DNA of 64,000 nt from the NCBI RefSeq assembly GCF_018449515.1, contig NZ_JAAVUQ010000005.1:310001-374000 (forward strand), read 5' to 3'. Of the stretch, positions 46,011 to 56,156 are shown in pieces; position 1 is the first letter of the stretch, and each line of letters begins with the position of its first letter. A model generated the notes under the pieces. The model saw nothing but the letters and a program-made list of their open reading frames with translations, was not told where the DNA came from and ran no database searches. Position numbers and translations under genes: made by a program. This DNA is from Caballeronia sp. dw_19. GTDB taxonomy: Bacteria > Pseudomonadota > Gammaproteobacteria > Burkholderiales > Burkholderiaceae.

Positions 46011-46620
46011 AACCCTTGCTTTAAACGCTTAAGAATCGTAAATAGCAGCAACGAATTTTGGTCTTGTTCTTAATCCCGATGCCGGCCGGCATCGGGATAC
46101 AAATCGGGATACAAATTACCGCATTTCGTTCGCTTAAATTCACATTGGCGAAATGAGTGCCGCCCCGGGCCGAAGGCCCTCCAGACAAGCGTTTCAGCCT
46201 ATCCGTGTATACCTCGATACTTCGCCGCGCCGCCGCGCTTCCTTAAATGAGTCGGCTTCAGTAATATCTAAGCCGGTTGTCATTGGTATTATCTGACTCA
46301 GCCATTATGGAAATCAGCCTCACGCGGGAGAGACTGCATAACCGGCGGGTAGCGGGGTCAACGCTGGACGGAGTTCTGACAGCAGTATTACCAAAACCAT
46401 CGCAAGCGAAATGCAAGCGTACTTGATGCGCACGTAGGCCCCTGCCTGCAAAGAGGGTCTGCAAACAAACTCGAACGATGGCCCGGATTCACCGGAAAAA
46501 CGGCAATAACGCCCGCCTCACCGGCATTGGACGCGCTGCAGCAATGCCGACACCCATTTCTGTTGTTCCGGATGCACCATCGGCGCAACCCGTCACAGGG
46601 TCCATGGACTGACCAAACCC
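46011..46620. other. Gene-free stretch before the GGDEF-EAL gene
   Basis: No gene is supported over 610 bp. It carries a 26-bp palindrome overlapping a 12-bp tandem duplication (46073-46114), a GGGCC-GAA-GGCCC hairpin (46167-46179), and a segment at 46320-46370 that resembles parts of a c-di-GMP-I riboswitch but lacks its core. No clear promoter was recognised. Confidence 0.45.
46073..46114. repeat. Perfect 26-bp palindrome overlapping a 12-bp tandem duplication
   Basis: The palindrome is ATCCCGATGCCGG followed by its exact reverse complement (46073-46098). Its end overlaps ATCGGGATACAA repeated twice (46091-46102 and 46103-46114). No T run follows, so it is not a standard terminator. Confidence 0.85.
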
Positions 46621-49029
46621 ATGAATCGATCACGGCCCAAAGCGCCACGCGACATGAAGCAAGCGGATTTTCCGCGACGGCGCCGCGCATTGTTCGCCAT
46701 TCCGGCGTTGGGCGCGCTCGTGCTCGTCCTGCTGTGGACGGTGATCTTTGCGCGCCTGTCGGTGGAGCGCGACGCCGCCACTCACGCGTCGATGGCCTCA
46801 GCAGCCATTCTCTCGTCCGCGCTCGAGCAGCACACGATCAAGGCCATTCACCAGGTCGACCAGATCACGCGTTTCGTCAAATACGAGTTCGAAAAGACCC
46901 CTGGACAGTTCAACCTCGCAAGCACGGTTGAAAAAGGCGTGGTGCAAAGCGACACGCTCGTGCAGGTTTCGTTGATCGACGAACGCGGCATGCTGATCGC
47001 CTCGACCTCGGGCGTCACGCCGAAACCCGTCGATCTCTCCGATCGGGAACATTTCCGGATCCACCAGCTTTCCAACGACGACCTGCTCTACATCAGCAAG
47101 CCCGTCCTCGGCCGCGTCTCCCGGCAATGGACGCTGCAGATCACGCGCCGCCTGAATCATCCCGACGGCTCATTCGCGGGCGTCGTGGTGGTGTCGGAGG
47201 ACCCCAGCTACTTCACGAGCGACTTCTACAACGTGGCGTCAATCGGACGCGACGGCGTGGTCGCCGTGATTTCGGACAACGGCTCGGTGCTCGCGCGCAG
47301 CACCGGTATGGGTGCAGCCGCGACGTCCGCCCGACCGGACGGCCACCCGATCAAAAAGGTCGACGGCAATGGCAACCCGCCCGCCGCGTTCACAGCAAGC
47401 GGCGTGTACCCGACCTCCGACCACGCATCCGGCATCTATGTCGATCCGATCGACAACGTCACGCGCATCGTTTCGTACCGGCACATAGATGGCTATCCGC
47501 TCGGTGTGCTTGTCGGGTTGTCACAGGCGGAGGAATTTACCGACTTCCATCACACGCGGCGCGTTTATCTGCTGATGGCGACTTTCATCTCGCTCGCCAT
47601 GCTTGGCTTCTTCGCGGTCGCGACCGGGCTGATCGGCAAGCTGCTCGGACGTGAGCGCGAGATGACGCATCTGGTTGAATACGATTTGCTGACCGGTCTG
47701 CGAAACCGCTATTCCACGCTGCAAATGCTGCGTCACGACGTGGCCAAGCCGGAGAACGTCGGCCATCTTGCGCTGCTTTTCATCGATCTCGACAACTTCA
47801 AGACGGTCAACGACACCCTCGGCCATAACGCCGGCGACATCGTCCTGCAGATGACCGCGTCGCGGCTGGCGCAAACGGTCAGCGACAACGGCATGCTCTC
47901 GCGTATTGGCGGCGATGAATTCGTCGTCGTGGTGAAGGGCGCCGACGTCGAGCGGCAAGCGGTTGAACTGGCCGAAGCGGTTTCGCATATGTTCGCGACG
48001 CCTTTCGACGTGCGCGGCAGCGCCTTCGTGTTGCACGCGAGCATTGGCATTGCGTTGTATTCCGTGTCGAGCGAAAGCGAAATCGACTTGTTGAAGAAGG
48101 CCGATCTGGCCATGTACAGCGCGAAAGATGCGGGCAAGAACTGTTACCAGTTCTATTCGCCGCAGTTATCACATCGCGCCGATCATTTGATGAAGTGGGA
48201 ACAGCAATTACGGGTCGCCCTGACCCAGGATCAATTGTTCCTCGCTTATCAGCCAAAGATCGATCTGACCCGGCGATGTATCACCGGTTTCGAAGCGCTG
48301 GCGCGATGGAATCATCCCCAGCACGGTCTGATTCCGGCTAACGAGTTCATTCCGGTCGCGGAATCGACGGGACTGATCGTGCCTATCGGCGACTTTGTGA
48401 TTCATACAGCTTGCCGGCAATTAGCCGTCTGGCAGCGTCAAGGGTATGACGGGTTGTCGCTTGCGGTGAATATCTCGGCTGTGCAGTTCTGGCGCGGGGA
48501 TTTGCTTGAGACAGTAGCGGCTGCCATTCGCGAAAGCGGTATAGCGCCGGGGAAACTCGAACTCGAGATTACTGAAACCGTGATGATGGAGTTTCCGGAT
48601 ATCGTCGCGGAAAAGATTTCTGCGTTGAAGCGGCTGGGTGTCAGGATTGCACTGGATGATTTCGGCACCGGATATTCGTCGCTGTCTTATCTGAACCGGT
48701 TTGCCGTCGATACGCTCAAGGTCGATCGCTCGTTTATTCAGGCGATTCCGCATGATCGCAGCGTCTGTGTGATGGTGTCAGCCATCGTTAATCTCGCCCG
48801 GTCGCTGGGATTGACAGTTGTGGTTGAAGGGACCGAAACCGAGGAGCAGGTTGCGTGGTTGTCGCGGCTTGGGCCCATCGAAGCACAAGGTTTTCTCTTT
48901 TCTCGCGCGGTTCCGGCGGACGGTGTGCAAGCGCTGCTCGACCGGTTTGGGGTCTGCGGCCTCGGGCTCATGGCCGACGTAGCGGCGGCCCTGCCGTGGG
49001 GGGAAACTCCGTCTAATACCGTCGATTGA
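46621..49029 (+). CDS. Membrane GGDEF-EAL sensor (diguanylate cyclase/phosphodiesterase)
   Basis: An 802-residue inner-membrane protein. A membrane helix at about 23-43 precedes a periplasmic double-Cache-like sensing region (45-310), including SDTLVQVSLIDERGMLIAST and DPSYFTSDFYNVASIGRDGVVAVISDNGSVLARS. A second helix lies at about 318-340. The cytoplasmic GGDEF has an intact RIGGDEFVVVVKG near 428-440. The EAL domain shows GFEALARWNHP near 555, EITETVMME, DDFGTGYSSLSYL and KVDRSFI, so both activities may be possible. No HAMP or PAS domain links helix and GGDEF. The ligand is unknown. Confidence 0.92.
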   Translation: MNRSRPKAPRDMKQADFPRRRRALFAIPALGALVLVLLWTVIFARLSVERDAATHASMASAAILSSALEQHTIKAIHQVDQITRFVKYEFEKTPGQFNLASTVEKGVVQSDTLVQVSLIDERGMLIASTSGVTPKPVDLSDREHFRIHQLSNDDLLYISKPVLGRVSRQWTLQITRRLNHPDGSFAGVVVVSEDPSYFTSDFYNVASIGRDGVVAVISDNGSVLARSTGMGAAATSARPDGHPIKKVDGNGNPPAAFTASGVYPTSDHASGIYVDPIDNVTRIVSYRHIDGYPLGVLVGLSQAEEFTDFHHTRRVYLLMATFISLAMLGFFAVATGLIGKLLGREREMTHLVEYDLLTGLRNRYSTLQMLRHDVAKPENVGHLALLFIDLDNFKTVNDTLGHNAGDIVLQMTASRLAQTVSDNGMLSRIGGDEFVVVVKGADVERQAVELAEAVSHMFATPFDVRGSAFVLHASIGIALYSVSSESEIDLLKKADLAMYSAKDAGKNCYQFYSPQLSHRADHLMKWEQQLRVALTQDQLFLAYQPKIDLTRRCITGFEALARWNHPQHGLIPANEFIPVAESTGLIVPIGDFVIHTACRQLAVWQRQGYDGLSLAVNISAVQFWRGDLLETVAAAIRESGIAPGKLELEITETVMMEFPDIVAEKISALKRLGVRIALDDFGTGYSSLSYLNRFAVDTLKVDRSFIQAIPHDRSVCVMVSAIVNLARSLGLTVVVEGTETEEQVAWLSRLGPIEAQGFLFSRAVPADGVQALLDRFGVCGLGLMADVAAALPWGETPSNTVD

Positions 49030-49062
49030 TTGTGTGGGTCGATTAGCTCAGGTTTCCTGGCG

Positions 49063-52000
49063 TCACCACCGGTAATCGACACCTGCACTTCCTGCATGCG
49101 TGTGACCACCACCGCCAAATTCACCGTCATAGCGTAAAAAAGCGTGGATTTGCCGGCCCAATTCCACTCGCGCACCAAGACCGACTTGTGCCATATCTCG
49201 CGCCGGTCCGCTGCCGTGAACCGTAAAATCACTATCGGCTGCGCCTTCGAAGCTCGCGTTAATCGCTTGTGTCTGCACGCCATATTGATGAGCCCAGGCC
49301 AGTTGCGCGTTCAGGCTCCAGGCGCGGCCGATCCAGTCGACGTCTTTACGCCATTGCGCACCCAGTAGCGACCGCATTGAATTCGCCGTATTCCCGGAGA
49401 CGGCCAGATTCGCCGAATCTGCTCCGGTTTCAGTGAATGCCGGACTCTCCACACTCTGCATTTCAAGCGCCACGAATGGCGTGAATACACCGAATTTCGC
49501 CATTGGCAGATCCACGCCGTTACGTAGCGATGCGAAGTACTGGTTTCCATCGACGTTTCCCAGCGCTGTGCGCGGGGTATCGGTGAAAAGGAGGGAACGT
49601 TTCATTTCATCGTCATTGCGTGCATAGCCAATCGTGGCCTGGAGCCAATACGCTCCCGGCACATAGCTGCCGTAAAGCGCAGCCTGATAGGTATCAAATT
49701 GGCCGTGAACAGGCAGCGTATCCGTCGACGTATTGCCATGGATAGCAACCAACGCGGCGCCCAGCGTGAACTGCGGCGCAACGCGATAATCGACACCGGA
49801 TATCACGCCGGCCAGACTTGTTTGCTGGCCAAGCCACGTGTCATACCCGCCTGTGCTGCCCGTGCTGCCGAGCACGCTGATCCACGAACATGCCCGTGTT
49901 CCATTGGCAGGCAACGCAGTCGCCTCGCCTGCCGCACAAGCACCTGTGGTGCGTGCCGCGGTCAATCTTGAATCGATTGCGTCCATGCCCAGCCGCGCGG
50001 CTTCGAAGTGCGCGTTGGGGAACGCCGTATAGGCTTCCGCGCCCAGTTGGTCGAGTGCCGCGTAAGCCGATGAACCTTCGAGGTTCAGCAGGTCACCCGT
50101 GACGGACAGAAAATCGCGAGTCGGCAAAGCACCCGCGCCGATGCCCGCTACGCCGTGATCGAGCGCCGCCTCGACCGCTATCTGGTTTGGCGTGCCACCG
50201 GCGAACTGGAAGCCGCGTTGTACGTGAATGTATGCATTGTTCGCGTCGTAGACTAACGTCGGCAAGACGAATGGGTTAGATACTGTGATGCCCGAGTAAG
50301 TGCCATTCAGGCCAGAAGTTGTACTAATTATCTTGTACGTGTCACTTGGCGTGAATAATCCAGCGCGCAACCGCGCTTGTACGGTGCCACCCTGTAGCGT
50401 TGCGGTGCCATCGACGCTGATGAGATCGATTCCTTGCGGCGAGACATTGGCTTCGTAGCGGCTGCCAGCAGTCTGGACGTATGAGCCAATGACTGACAGC
50501 GTGCCGATCGCCAAAGGCTGAAGAACGGTTGTTGTTGCTGCGGTGCCCGTCACGCCCGGTGCAATGACGCCTTGCACCATGAGCGCGCCATTCAAGGTTC
50601 CTGTTCCAGTCAAGGTGGCGCCCGGAGCGACGGTTATCGCCGGGCTGGTCAAGGTGCCTTTCAGCCGCAAGGTGCCACTTTCAATAACGCTTGAGCTACC
50701 TACCTGAACAGAACTGGACACGGTCCAGTCAGCGCCTTGCATCGCGAGCGTGGAAAAACCGTAGGTGCGGCTGGACAGTGTTCCCGAACCCTGCAGGACC
50801 AGCGCATTTGCCGAACCGTTTCCGCCATCGAGATCGCCTGATACCTGACTGCCACTATCGAGCGTCAAGCGGTTATTCGACCCTGTAAAACTCACCGCGG
50901 CGCTATTTCCGGCCAAGGTTCCGGCGTTATAAACCGAGACGTTCGAACTGGCCTGTACGGCAGCGCCTCCCGCACTTGTAATCGATCCGCCCGGCTCATT
51001 CGTCAAGCTCGCTGCGCCGGTTAATGCATCGATCATGACGCCGGTTCCGTTTTGCCCTTCTGTTGCGATGGTCCCCGCATTGGTGATCGAGACATTCGAA
51101 CCAGCCTGGACAGCAACACCCGCTGCACTTTTGATCGATCCACCTTGCTTGTTCAGAAGCGTCGTAGGACCGGTTGACGCATCGATCGTCATGCCCGCTC
51201 CGCTCCCTCCTGTCGCTACAATAGACCCTGCGTTGACGATCGAGACGTTCGAGCCAGCCTGTACGGCATTGCCCGCTGCACTTGCAATCGATCCTCCCAG
51301 CTCATTCGTCAAGCTCGATGAACCTGTTAGTGCATCGATCATGACGCCCGTTCCGTTTGCACCTTCCGCTGCGATAGATCCCGCATTGGTGATCGAGACA
51401 TTCGACCCGGCCTGCACTGCAACACCCGCCGCGCTGTTAATCGATCCACCTTGTTTGTTCAGAAGCGTCGTAGGACCCGTTGACGCATCGATCGTAATCC
51501 CCGCTCCGCTTCCGCCCGTCGCTGCAATGGAACCCGAGTTGAGAATCGAAACGTTCGAGCCGGCCTGTACAGCATTGCCCGCTGCACTTGTAATCGATCC
51601 GCCCTGCTCGTTGGTCAAGCTCGCCGCGCCAGTTGACGCATTGATCGCAATCCCGGCTGCGCTACCCATCGCTGCGATGGAACCCGCATTGACAACACTC
51701 GTTCCCGCGCCGTTCGCGATGACAGCGGCAGCACCATCGGCACTACTACTTATTAATCCGCTATTGATTACACGGCTCGAATCATTAACCGACACCGCGT
51801 TTCCCGACGAAGCGATAATCATGCCGCCGGACACCACCTCGATATCGATCCCCGTTGCCCCTGGCGTTGCTATGACGCTACCGGTCAACCGTCCTGCCAT
51901 CTCCACGCCGCCGCCGCTCACGAGCCATGTCTGCGCGGCGCCATTAGTGCCAGTGAAAGTCCAGATGCCCGAATCGTTTTTTTGCAGAATGTCGAAGCCG

Positions 52001-52926
52001 CGATATTGTTCGGTCGCACCAAGGCTTGAAATATCGAATCTTCCCGAACCGGTTCCGCCAAGAATCAGCGTATTGGTGGTGGATACGCCATGCGCACTGG
52101 CATCGACGATTCCGGTAATCGCCGAGGTGCCCGCAAGAATCAAGGTATTGTTCTCCGGGCCGAACAGGATCGCCGTGCCGTCCGCGCCAGTGATACTGCC
52201 GCTGTTGTAGACCACGCTGCCAACTCCGGCCGTGCCTTCAGTCAGATCGATTCCCGTGCCGTTCGCCGAAAGAATAACGCCAGCGTTCTGAACGGTAGTC
52301 GCGGAGTTGGCGAGAATGGCGGGGCCATAGCCTGCAATTCTTCCGGTCGCGAGATTAATGACCGTTCCGCCGCTCGGCAAGTGAACTCCCGACTGAGCTT
52401 TCGTTATGTCCAATGCAGAGCCGCCAATGTCGCCTCCATTAGTGACCGAGCTATCTGAGTTATTGGCAAAGACACCATCCAGGTGGCCCACGATCGAGGC
52501 ACCGGCGGAATTGGTCACGTTACCGCCGTCGTACAAAGCGATGGCCGTGCTGCTCTGGGTGATTACCGATCCGTTATTGACGATCACCGCCGGGCTGTCA
52601 AACTGAATAGGGAAATGACCGCCAATAACGGACCCGTTGTTAGTTAGCGTCCAGGGGCCGTCGTGATCGATGTCCCCGTATATGGCGTCACTACTCTGCG
52701 TGCTCGTATCAATATACGCGCCGGCAATCACGTTGTAGGGATTGCCCGCCGGAGTCAATACATAACCGGTCGCGGAGCTGCCGAGATCAGTTGCATTTGC
52801 TTTCCCCACCATGCAATTGATCAGGATCAGGATGGTTATAGACGCGTCCCGCCAACGACGCCCCGTTTTCGACTGACGTACCAAACGACCGGAACATTCC
52901 CTTTCTGACCTGTTCGAAGCACGCAT
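49063..52926 (-). CDS. Type V autotransporter with repeat-rich passenger
   Basis: A 1287-residue outer-membrane autotransporter. A long basic N-region and hydrophobic core (about 1-45, ending GKANA) form the signal. The passenger is a Gly/Ser/Asn/Thr-rich beta-helix type, with tandem 51-residue repeats at about 410-670 and a PATR-like LRLKGTLTSPAITVAPGATLTGTGTLNGALMVQG near 755. The C-terminal beta-barrel (about 1015-1287) starts CSWISVLGSTGSTGGYDTWLGQQ and ends VDYRW, with an aromatic last residue. Two Cys flank the passenger-barrel junction, which is uncommon. Such proteins act in adhesion or aggregation. Base composition is visibly lower in GC than in neighbours. Confidence 0.9.
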   Translation of the reverse strand: MRASNRSERECSGRLVRQSKTGRRWRDASITILILINCMVGKANATDLGSSATGYVLTPAGNPYNVIAGAYIDTSTQSSDAIYGDIDHDGPWTLTNNGSVIGGHFPIQFDSPAVIVNNGSVITQSSTAIALYDGGNVTNSAGASIVGHLDGVFANNSDSSVTNGGDIGGSALDITKAQSGVHLPSGGTVINLATGRIAGYGPAILANSATTVQNAGVILSANGTGIDLTEGTAGVGSVVYNSGSITGADGTAILFGPENNTLILAGTSAITGIVDASAHGVSTTNTLILGGTGSGRFDISSLGATEQYRGFDILQKNDSGIWTFTGTNGAAQTWLVSGGGVEMAGRLTGSVIATPGATGIDIEVVSGGMIIASSGNAVSVNDSSRVINSGLISSSADGAAAVIANGAGTSVVNAGSIAAMGSAAGIAINASTGAASLTNEQGGSITSAAGNAVQAGSNVSILNSGSIAATGGSGAGITIDASTGPTTLLNKQGGSINSAAGVAVQAGSNVSITNAGSIAAEGANGTGVMIDALTGSSSLTNELGGSIASAAGNAVQAGSNVSIVNAGSIVATGGSGAGMTIDASTGPTTLLNKQGGSIKSAAGVAVQAGSNVSITNAGTIATEGQNGTGVMIDALTGAASLTNEPGGSITSAGGAAVQASSNVSVYNAGTLAGNSAAVSFTGSNNRLTLDSGSQVSGDLDGGNGSANALVLQGSGTLSSRTYGFSTLAMQGADWTVSSSVQVGSSSVIESGTLRLKGTLTSPAITVAPGATLTGTGTLNGALMVQGVIAPGVTGTAATTTVLQPLAIGTLSVIGSYVQTAGSRYEANVSPQGIDLISVDGTATLQGGTVQARLRAGLFTPSDTYKIISTTSGLNGTYSGITVSNPFVLPTLVYDANNAYIHVQRGFQFAGGTPNQIAVEAALDHGVAGIGAGALPTRDFLSVTGDLLNLEGSSAYAALDQLGAEAYTAFPNAHFEAARLGMDAIDSRLTAARTTGACAAGEATALPANGTRACSWISVLGSTGSTGGYDTWLGQQTSLAGVISGVDYRVAPQFTLGAALVAIHGNTSTDTLPVHGQFDTYQAALYGSYVPGAYWLQATIGYARNDDEMKRSLLFTDTPRTALGNVDGNQYFASLRNGVDLPMAKFGVFTPFVALEMQSVESPAFTETGADSANLAVSGNTANSMRSLLGAQWRKDVDWIGRAWSLNAQLAWAHQYGVQTQAINASFEGAADSDFTVHGSGPARDMAQVGLGARVELGRQIHAFLRYDGEFGGGGHTHAGSAGVDYRW
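50925..51700 (-). repeat. 153-bp tandem repeats in the autotransporter passenger, ABAB order
   Basis: Five units of 51 residues (153 bp), with QAGSNVSI recurring at DNA positions near 51551, 51398, 51245, 51092 and 50939. Two types alternate: one with ATGGSGAGITIDASTGPTTL, the other with EGANGTGVMIDALTG. The two ATGGSGAG copies differ at only three residues, so a 306-bp block appears to have been duplicated. Confidence 0.9.
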
Positions 52927-53077
52927 TGCCCATGTCCCGGACGATTAAATCCCAGCACTCTAGACCGTCGCGAAGGTATTGACCATGAGCCGGAATACCT
53001 TCAAACATGGAATGAAATGCTGAGACTGACCGCTGCAATCCGTCATTCGTTTCTGCTACGGTTTGTGCAACAACGCG

Positions 53078-53536
53078 CTACATTCCCCGCGATAAAACCG
53101 CCGTACCCACTGTCACCACACCCAGCACAATATTAACCAGCACCAGCCTTCTGATGGTACCCACCGCCCTCGCGCCATCCGGCCAGTTTTGCGATTGCAC
53201 TGCGCGGCGGATTTTCGGGAATACACCAAAGCGGATATGGCCGAAAATCAGCATCATCACAATGCCGAGACCTGCCATGGCGTGTAACGGCAACGCCGCC
53301 TGGGCGCCGCCGAATTGCGTCAGCAAAAACCCGCCCGTCAGCAATATCACCAACACCGATGCCGCCACCCAGTTAAAGAATCGAGCGAATACCGACTCCC
53401 ATAACGGCAACCTCAATTGCGGCGATAAATCCGCTATTGCCGGCCGCAGACAGAAGTGAGCAAAAATCATCCCGCCAATCCAGACCGCCACTCCCAACAA
53501 ATGCAGGAACAGCGCCACTTCAATCGCCTTGTTCAT
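53078..53536 (-). CDS. CopD-family/haem-type small membrane protein
   Basis: A 152-residue inner-membrane protein starting MNKAIEVALFLHLLGVAVWIGGMIFAHFCLRPAI at 53536, with AGGAACG upstream. Four membrane helices are visible, with FNWVAASVLVILLTGGFLL, LHAMAGLGIVMMLIFGHIRF and LVNIVLGVVTVGTAVL. His residues in LHLLGVAVW, AHFCL, LHAMAGL and GHIRF are placed as in CopD-like or cytochrome-b561-like proteins that bind copper or haem. No copper genes are adjacent, so its ligand is unknown. Confidence 0.85.
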   Translation of the reverse strand: MNKAIEVALFLHLLGVAVWIGGMIFAHFCLRPAIADLSPQLRLPLWESVFARFFNWVAASVLVILLTGGFLLTQFGGAQAALPLHAMAGLGIVMMLIFGHIRFGVFPKIRRAVQSQNWPDGARAVGTIRRLVLVNIVLGVVTVGTAVLSRGM

Positions 53537-53697
53537 TAACGTTCCTAAATGCAGGTGAATCACCGGTTCCCACTGCCGGGCCAAGCGCTTGATCACGCAA
53601 GCACTTATCCGCCACTTCGGCTCCCACCTTTTTCATAAGGTTCGGGCGTTCGACTCAGCCAGACGGAGCCAGTTCAAGTATTTTCAAGATAAACAAA

Positions 53698-53728
53698 CGC
53701 CCCGGGCCGGCTTAGCCAACCCGGGGCG
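53698..53728 (-). terminator. Intrinsic terminator of parC
   Basis: A nine-pair stem CGCCCCGGG / CCCGGGGCG (53698-53706 with 53720-53728). On the minus strand it leads into TTTGTTTAT. It lies 30 bp past the parC stop. Confidence 0.75.
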
Positions 53729-53757
53729 CGTCATTACCCATCATTGCGCGTCAGTAA

Positions 53758-56070
53758 TCAGCCTTCGAACACCGGCCGCAACTCCGTCACCTTGATAGTG
53801 GACTCGGGCGCACGGCCCTTGCGCGCCCGTTTGCCTACGTGTGTTTCCAGAGCCGCACCGCCAAGTTTCTCGTCACGCGCCTTGCCGCCCCGGCCTGTAC
53901 CGATCAGCACCAAACCGCGTGCGTCGATAGCCAGCGCCTGCCGCAACGTCTCCTTCGGATCGAGCGCCATCAAAATGACACCACGGCCACCGCCTGACAA
54001 GGTCTTCATCTCGTCTATATCGAATACCAGCAGGCGTCCATTACTCGACAAGCACGCGACCTTCGTGGCGCCTGGCAGCACCGGCATGGGCGTAAGCGGC
54101 GTCGCGCCTTCGTCGATGGTCATGAACGACTTGCCCGCCTTCACCCGGCTCACCATGTCGCCGAGCTTGGCCATGAAGCCAAAGCCGTTACTCGATGCCA
54201 GCAGCAGCGGCTGCTCAACCGGAGCGGCGAAGTAATGCAGCAGGTGAGACCCCGACTCGAGTTCGATCAGCGACGTGACCGGCACACCATCGCCGCGCCC
54301 GCCCGGCAGGATTGCAACCGGCACGGAGTACACGCGCCCGTTGCTGCCCCACGCGATCAGCATGTCGGGCGTACGCGCCTGGAACGCAGCGTAAATGCCG
54401 TCGCCGGCCTTGAACTGGAAGCTGGCCGGATCGAGGCCATGCCCCTTCAACGCCCGCACCCAGCCCTTCTGGGATACCACCACCGTCACCGGCTCGTCGA
54501 CCACCCGCACCTCGAACGTTGCCCGCTTTTCAGGCTGGATCAACGTGCGGCGATCGTCGCCATATTGCTTGGCGTCCGCTTCAATCTCCTTGATCAGCAG
54601 CCGCTTCATGGCGGCGTCGCTGTTCAGCAACTCTTCGAGCTTTTCCTTTTCGCTGCGCAATTCCTTCAGTTCCTGCTCGATCTTGATTGCTTCGAGCCGC
54701 GCCAGTTGCCGCAAACGGATTTCAAGAATGTCGTCGGCCTGACGCTCGCTGAGACTGAACCTGTCCATCAACGCCTGCTTCGGGTCATCGGCTTCGCGGA
54801 TGACACGGATCACTTCATCGATATTCAGAAAGACGATCATCCGCCCTTCAAGAATATGAATCCGGTCGTTCACCTTCCCCAGCCGATGCTGCGTGCGGCG
54901 CGTGACCGTCGTGAAGCGGAAGCCGACCCATTCGTGCAGGATCTCGCCGATGCTTTTCTGGCGCGGCCGGCCGTCCGCGCCGATCATCACCAGGTTGATC
55001 GATGCGTTCGACTCCAGGCTCGTGTGCGCGAGCAGCGAATTCACGAACTCGGTCTGGTCGATACGGCTCGACTTCGGCTCGAATACAAGCCGCACCGGCG
55101 CGTCGCGGCCGGATTCGTCGCGGACCGTGTCGAGCAAGGCGAGCAACGTCTGCTTGGTCTGCAACTGATCAGGACTCAGCGCCTTCTTGCCGAGCTTGAT
55201 CTTCGGGTTCGTCAGTTCCTCGATCTCCTCGAGCACCTTCTGGCCGGACGTGCTCGGCGGCAATTCCGTGATGACCAGTTGCCACTGACCGCGCGCCATG
55301 TCCTCGATCTTCCAGCGCGCCCGCACCTTCAGGCTGCCACGGCCGGTTTCATAAGCCGCCGCGATCTCAGCCTGAGTCGAAATAATCTGGCCGCCGCCCG
55401 GAAAATCCGGACCGGGAATCAGCTCGACCAGCCGCGCGTGATCGATCTTCGGATCGCGGATCATCGCAACCGCGGCCGCCGCGACTTCACGCAGATTGTG
55501 CGAAGGAACCTCGGTCGCCATCCCCACGGCAATGCCCGACGCGCCGTTCAGCAGCACGAACGGCAGGCGCGCGGGTAAAAGCTTCGGCTCCTGGAATGAA
55601 CCATCGTAGTTCGGCATGAAATCGACGGTACCCATGTCGATTTCATCCAGCAGCAATTTCGCGATCGGGGTGAGACGCGCTTCCGTGTAACGCATGGCGG
55701 CCGCGCCATCGCCGTCGCGCGAGCCGAAATTACCCTGCCCGTCGATCAACGGATAGCGCATCGAAAACGCCTGCGCGAGACGCACGAGCGCGTCGTAGGC
55801 CGACTGGTCGCCGTGCGGATGGTATTTACCCAGCACGTCGCCCACCACCCGAGCCGACTTCACCGGCTTGGCGGTGTTGGCGAGGCCCATCTCGTTCATC
55901 GCGAACAGGATGCGGCGCTGCACGGGCTTCTGGCCGTCGGAAACGTCGGGCAGCGCCCGGCCTTTGACCACGCTCACCGCATAGTCGAGATACGCGCGCT
56001 CGGCGTAATCGCCAAGCGTCAGTTTTTCGCCTTCCGGCGCGGCTTCTTGGTCCGCGAAGAGATCGTCCAT
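53758..56070 (-). CDS. parC: DNA topoisomerase IV subunit A
   Basis: A 770-residue topoisomerase subunit that cuts and passes DNA to unlink daughter chromosomes. The catalytic Tyr128 lies in [11 protein letters not shown]. The quinolone-determining region reads [12 protein letters not shown]. By alignment Gln89 and Asp93 stand where E. coli ParC has Ser80 and Glu84. The C-terminal part is the shorter, blade-poor type. It lies 86 bp downstream of parE, in one operon with it. Confidence 0.96.
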   Translation of the reverse strand: MDDLFADQEAAPEGEKLTLGDYAERAYLDYAVSVVKGRALPDVSDGQKPVQRRILFAMNEMGLANTAKPVKSARVVGDVLGKYHPHGDQSAYDALVRLAQAFSMRYPLIDGQGNFGSRDGDGAAAMRYTEARLTPIAKLLLDEIDMGTVDFMPNYDGSFQEPKLLPARLPFVLLNGASGIAVGMATEVPSHNLREVAAAAVAMIRDPKIDHARLVELIPGPDFPGGGQIISTQAEIAAAYETGRGSLKVRARWKIEDMARGQWQLVITELPPSTSGQKVLEEIEELTNPKIKLGKKALSPDQLQTKQTLLALLDTVRDESGRDAPVRLVFEPKSSRIDQTEFVNSLLAHTSLESNASINLVMIGADGRPRQKSIGEILHEWVGFRFTTVTRRTQHRLGKVNDRIHILEGRMIVFLNIDEVIRVIREADDPKQALMDRFSLSERQADDILEIRLRQLARLEAIKIEQELKELRSEKEKLEELLNSDAAMKRLLIKEIEADAKQYGDDRRTLIQPEKRATFEVRVVDEPVTVVVSQKGWVRALKGHGLDPASFQFKAGDGIYAAFQARTPDMLIAWGSNGRVYSVPVAILPGGRGDGVPVTSLIELESGSHLLHYFAAPVEQPLLLASSNGFGFMAKLGDMVSRVKAGKSFMTIDEGATPLTPMPVLPGATKVACLSSNGRLLVFDIDEMKTLSGGGRGVILMALDPKETLRQALAIDARGLVLIGTGRGGKARDEKLGGAALETHVGKRARKGRAPESTIKVTELRPVFEG

Positions 56071-56156
56071 CAGATTTCCAGTGTTATGCGTTGACGAAGT
56101 TCAGGGTGTACGTACAGCGTCAGATCGGGCGTCGCCTAAGCCGAAGCATGAACGCG

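Noticed and set aside
46311..46400. Glycine riboswitch, suggested by GGGAGAGAC
   Set aside because: The CGCCGAAGG core and the following CTCTCAGG part are absent, and no glycine-cleavage or transporter gene follows.
51035..52210. A 391-codon open frame on the plus strand opposite the autotransporter
   Set aside because: It is antisense to the passenger repeats and its Pro/Ala/Ile-rich sequence mirrors them; the minus strand has the signal, repeats and barrel.
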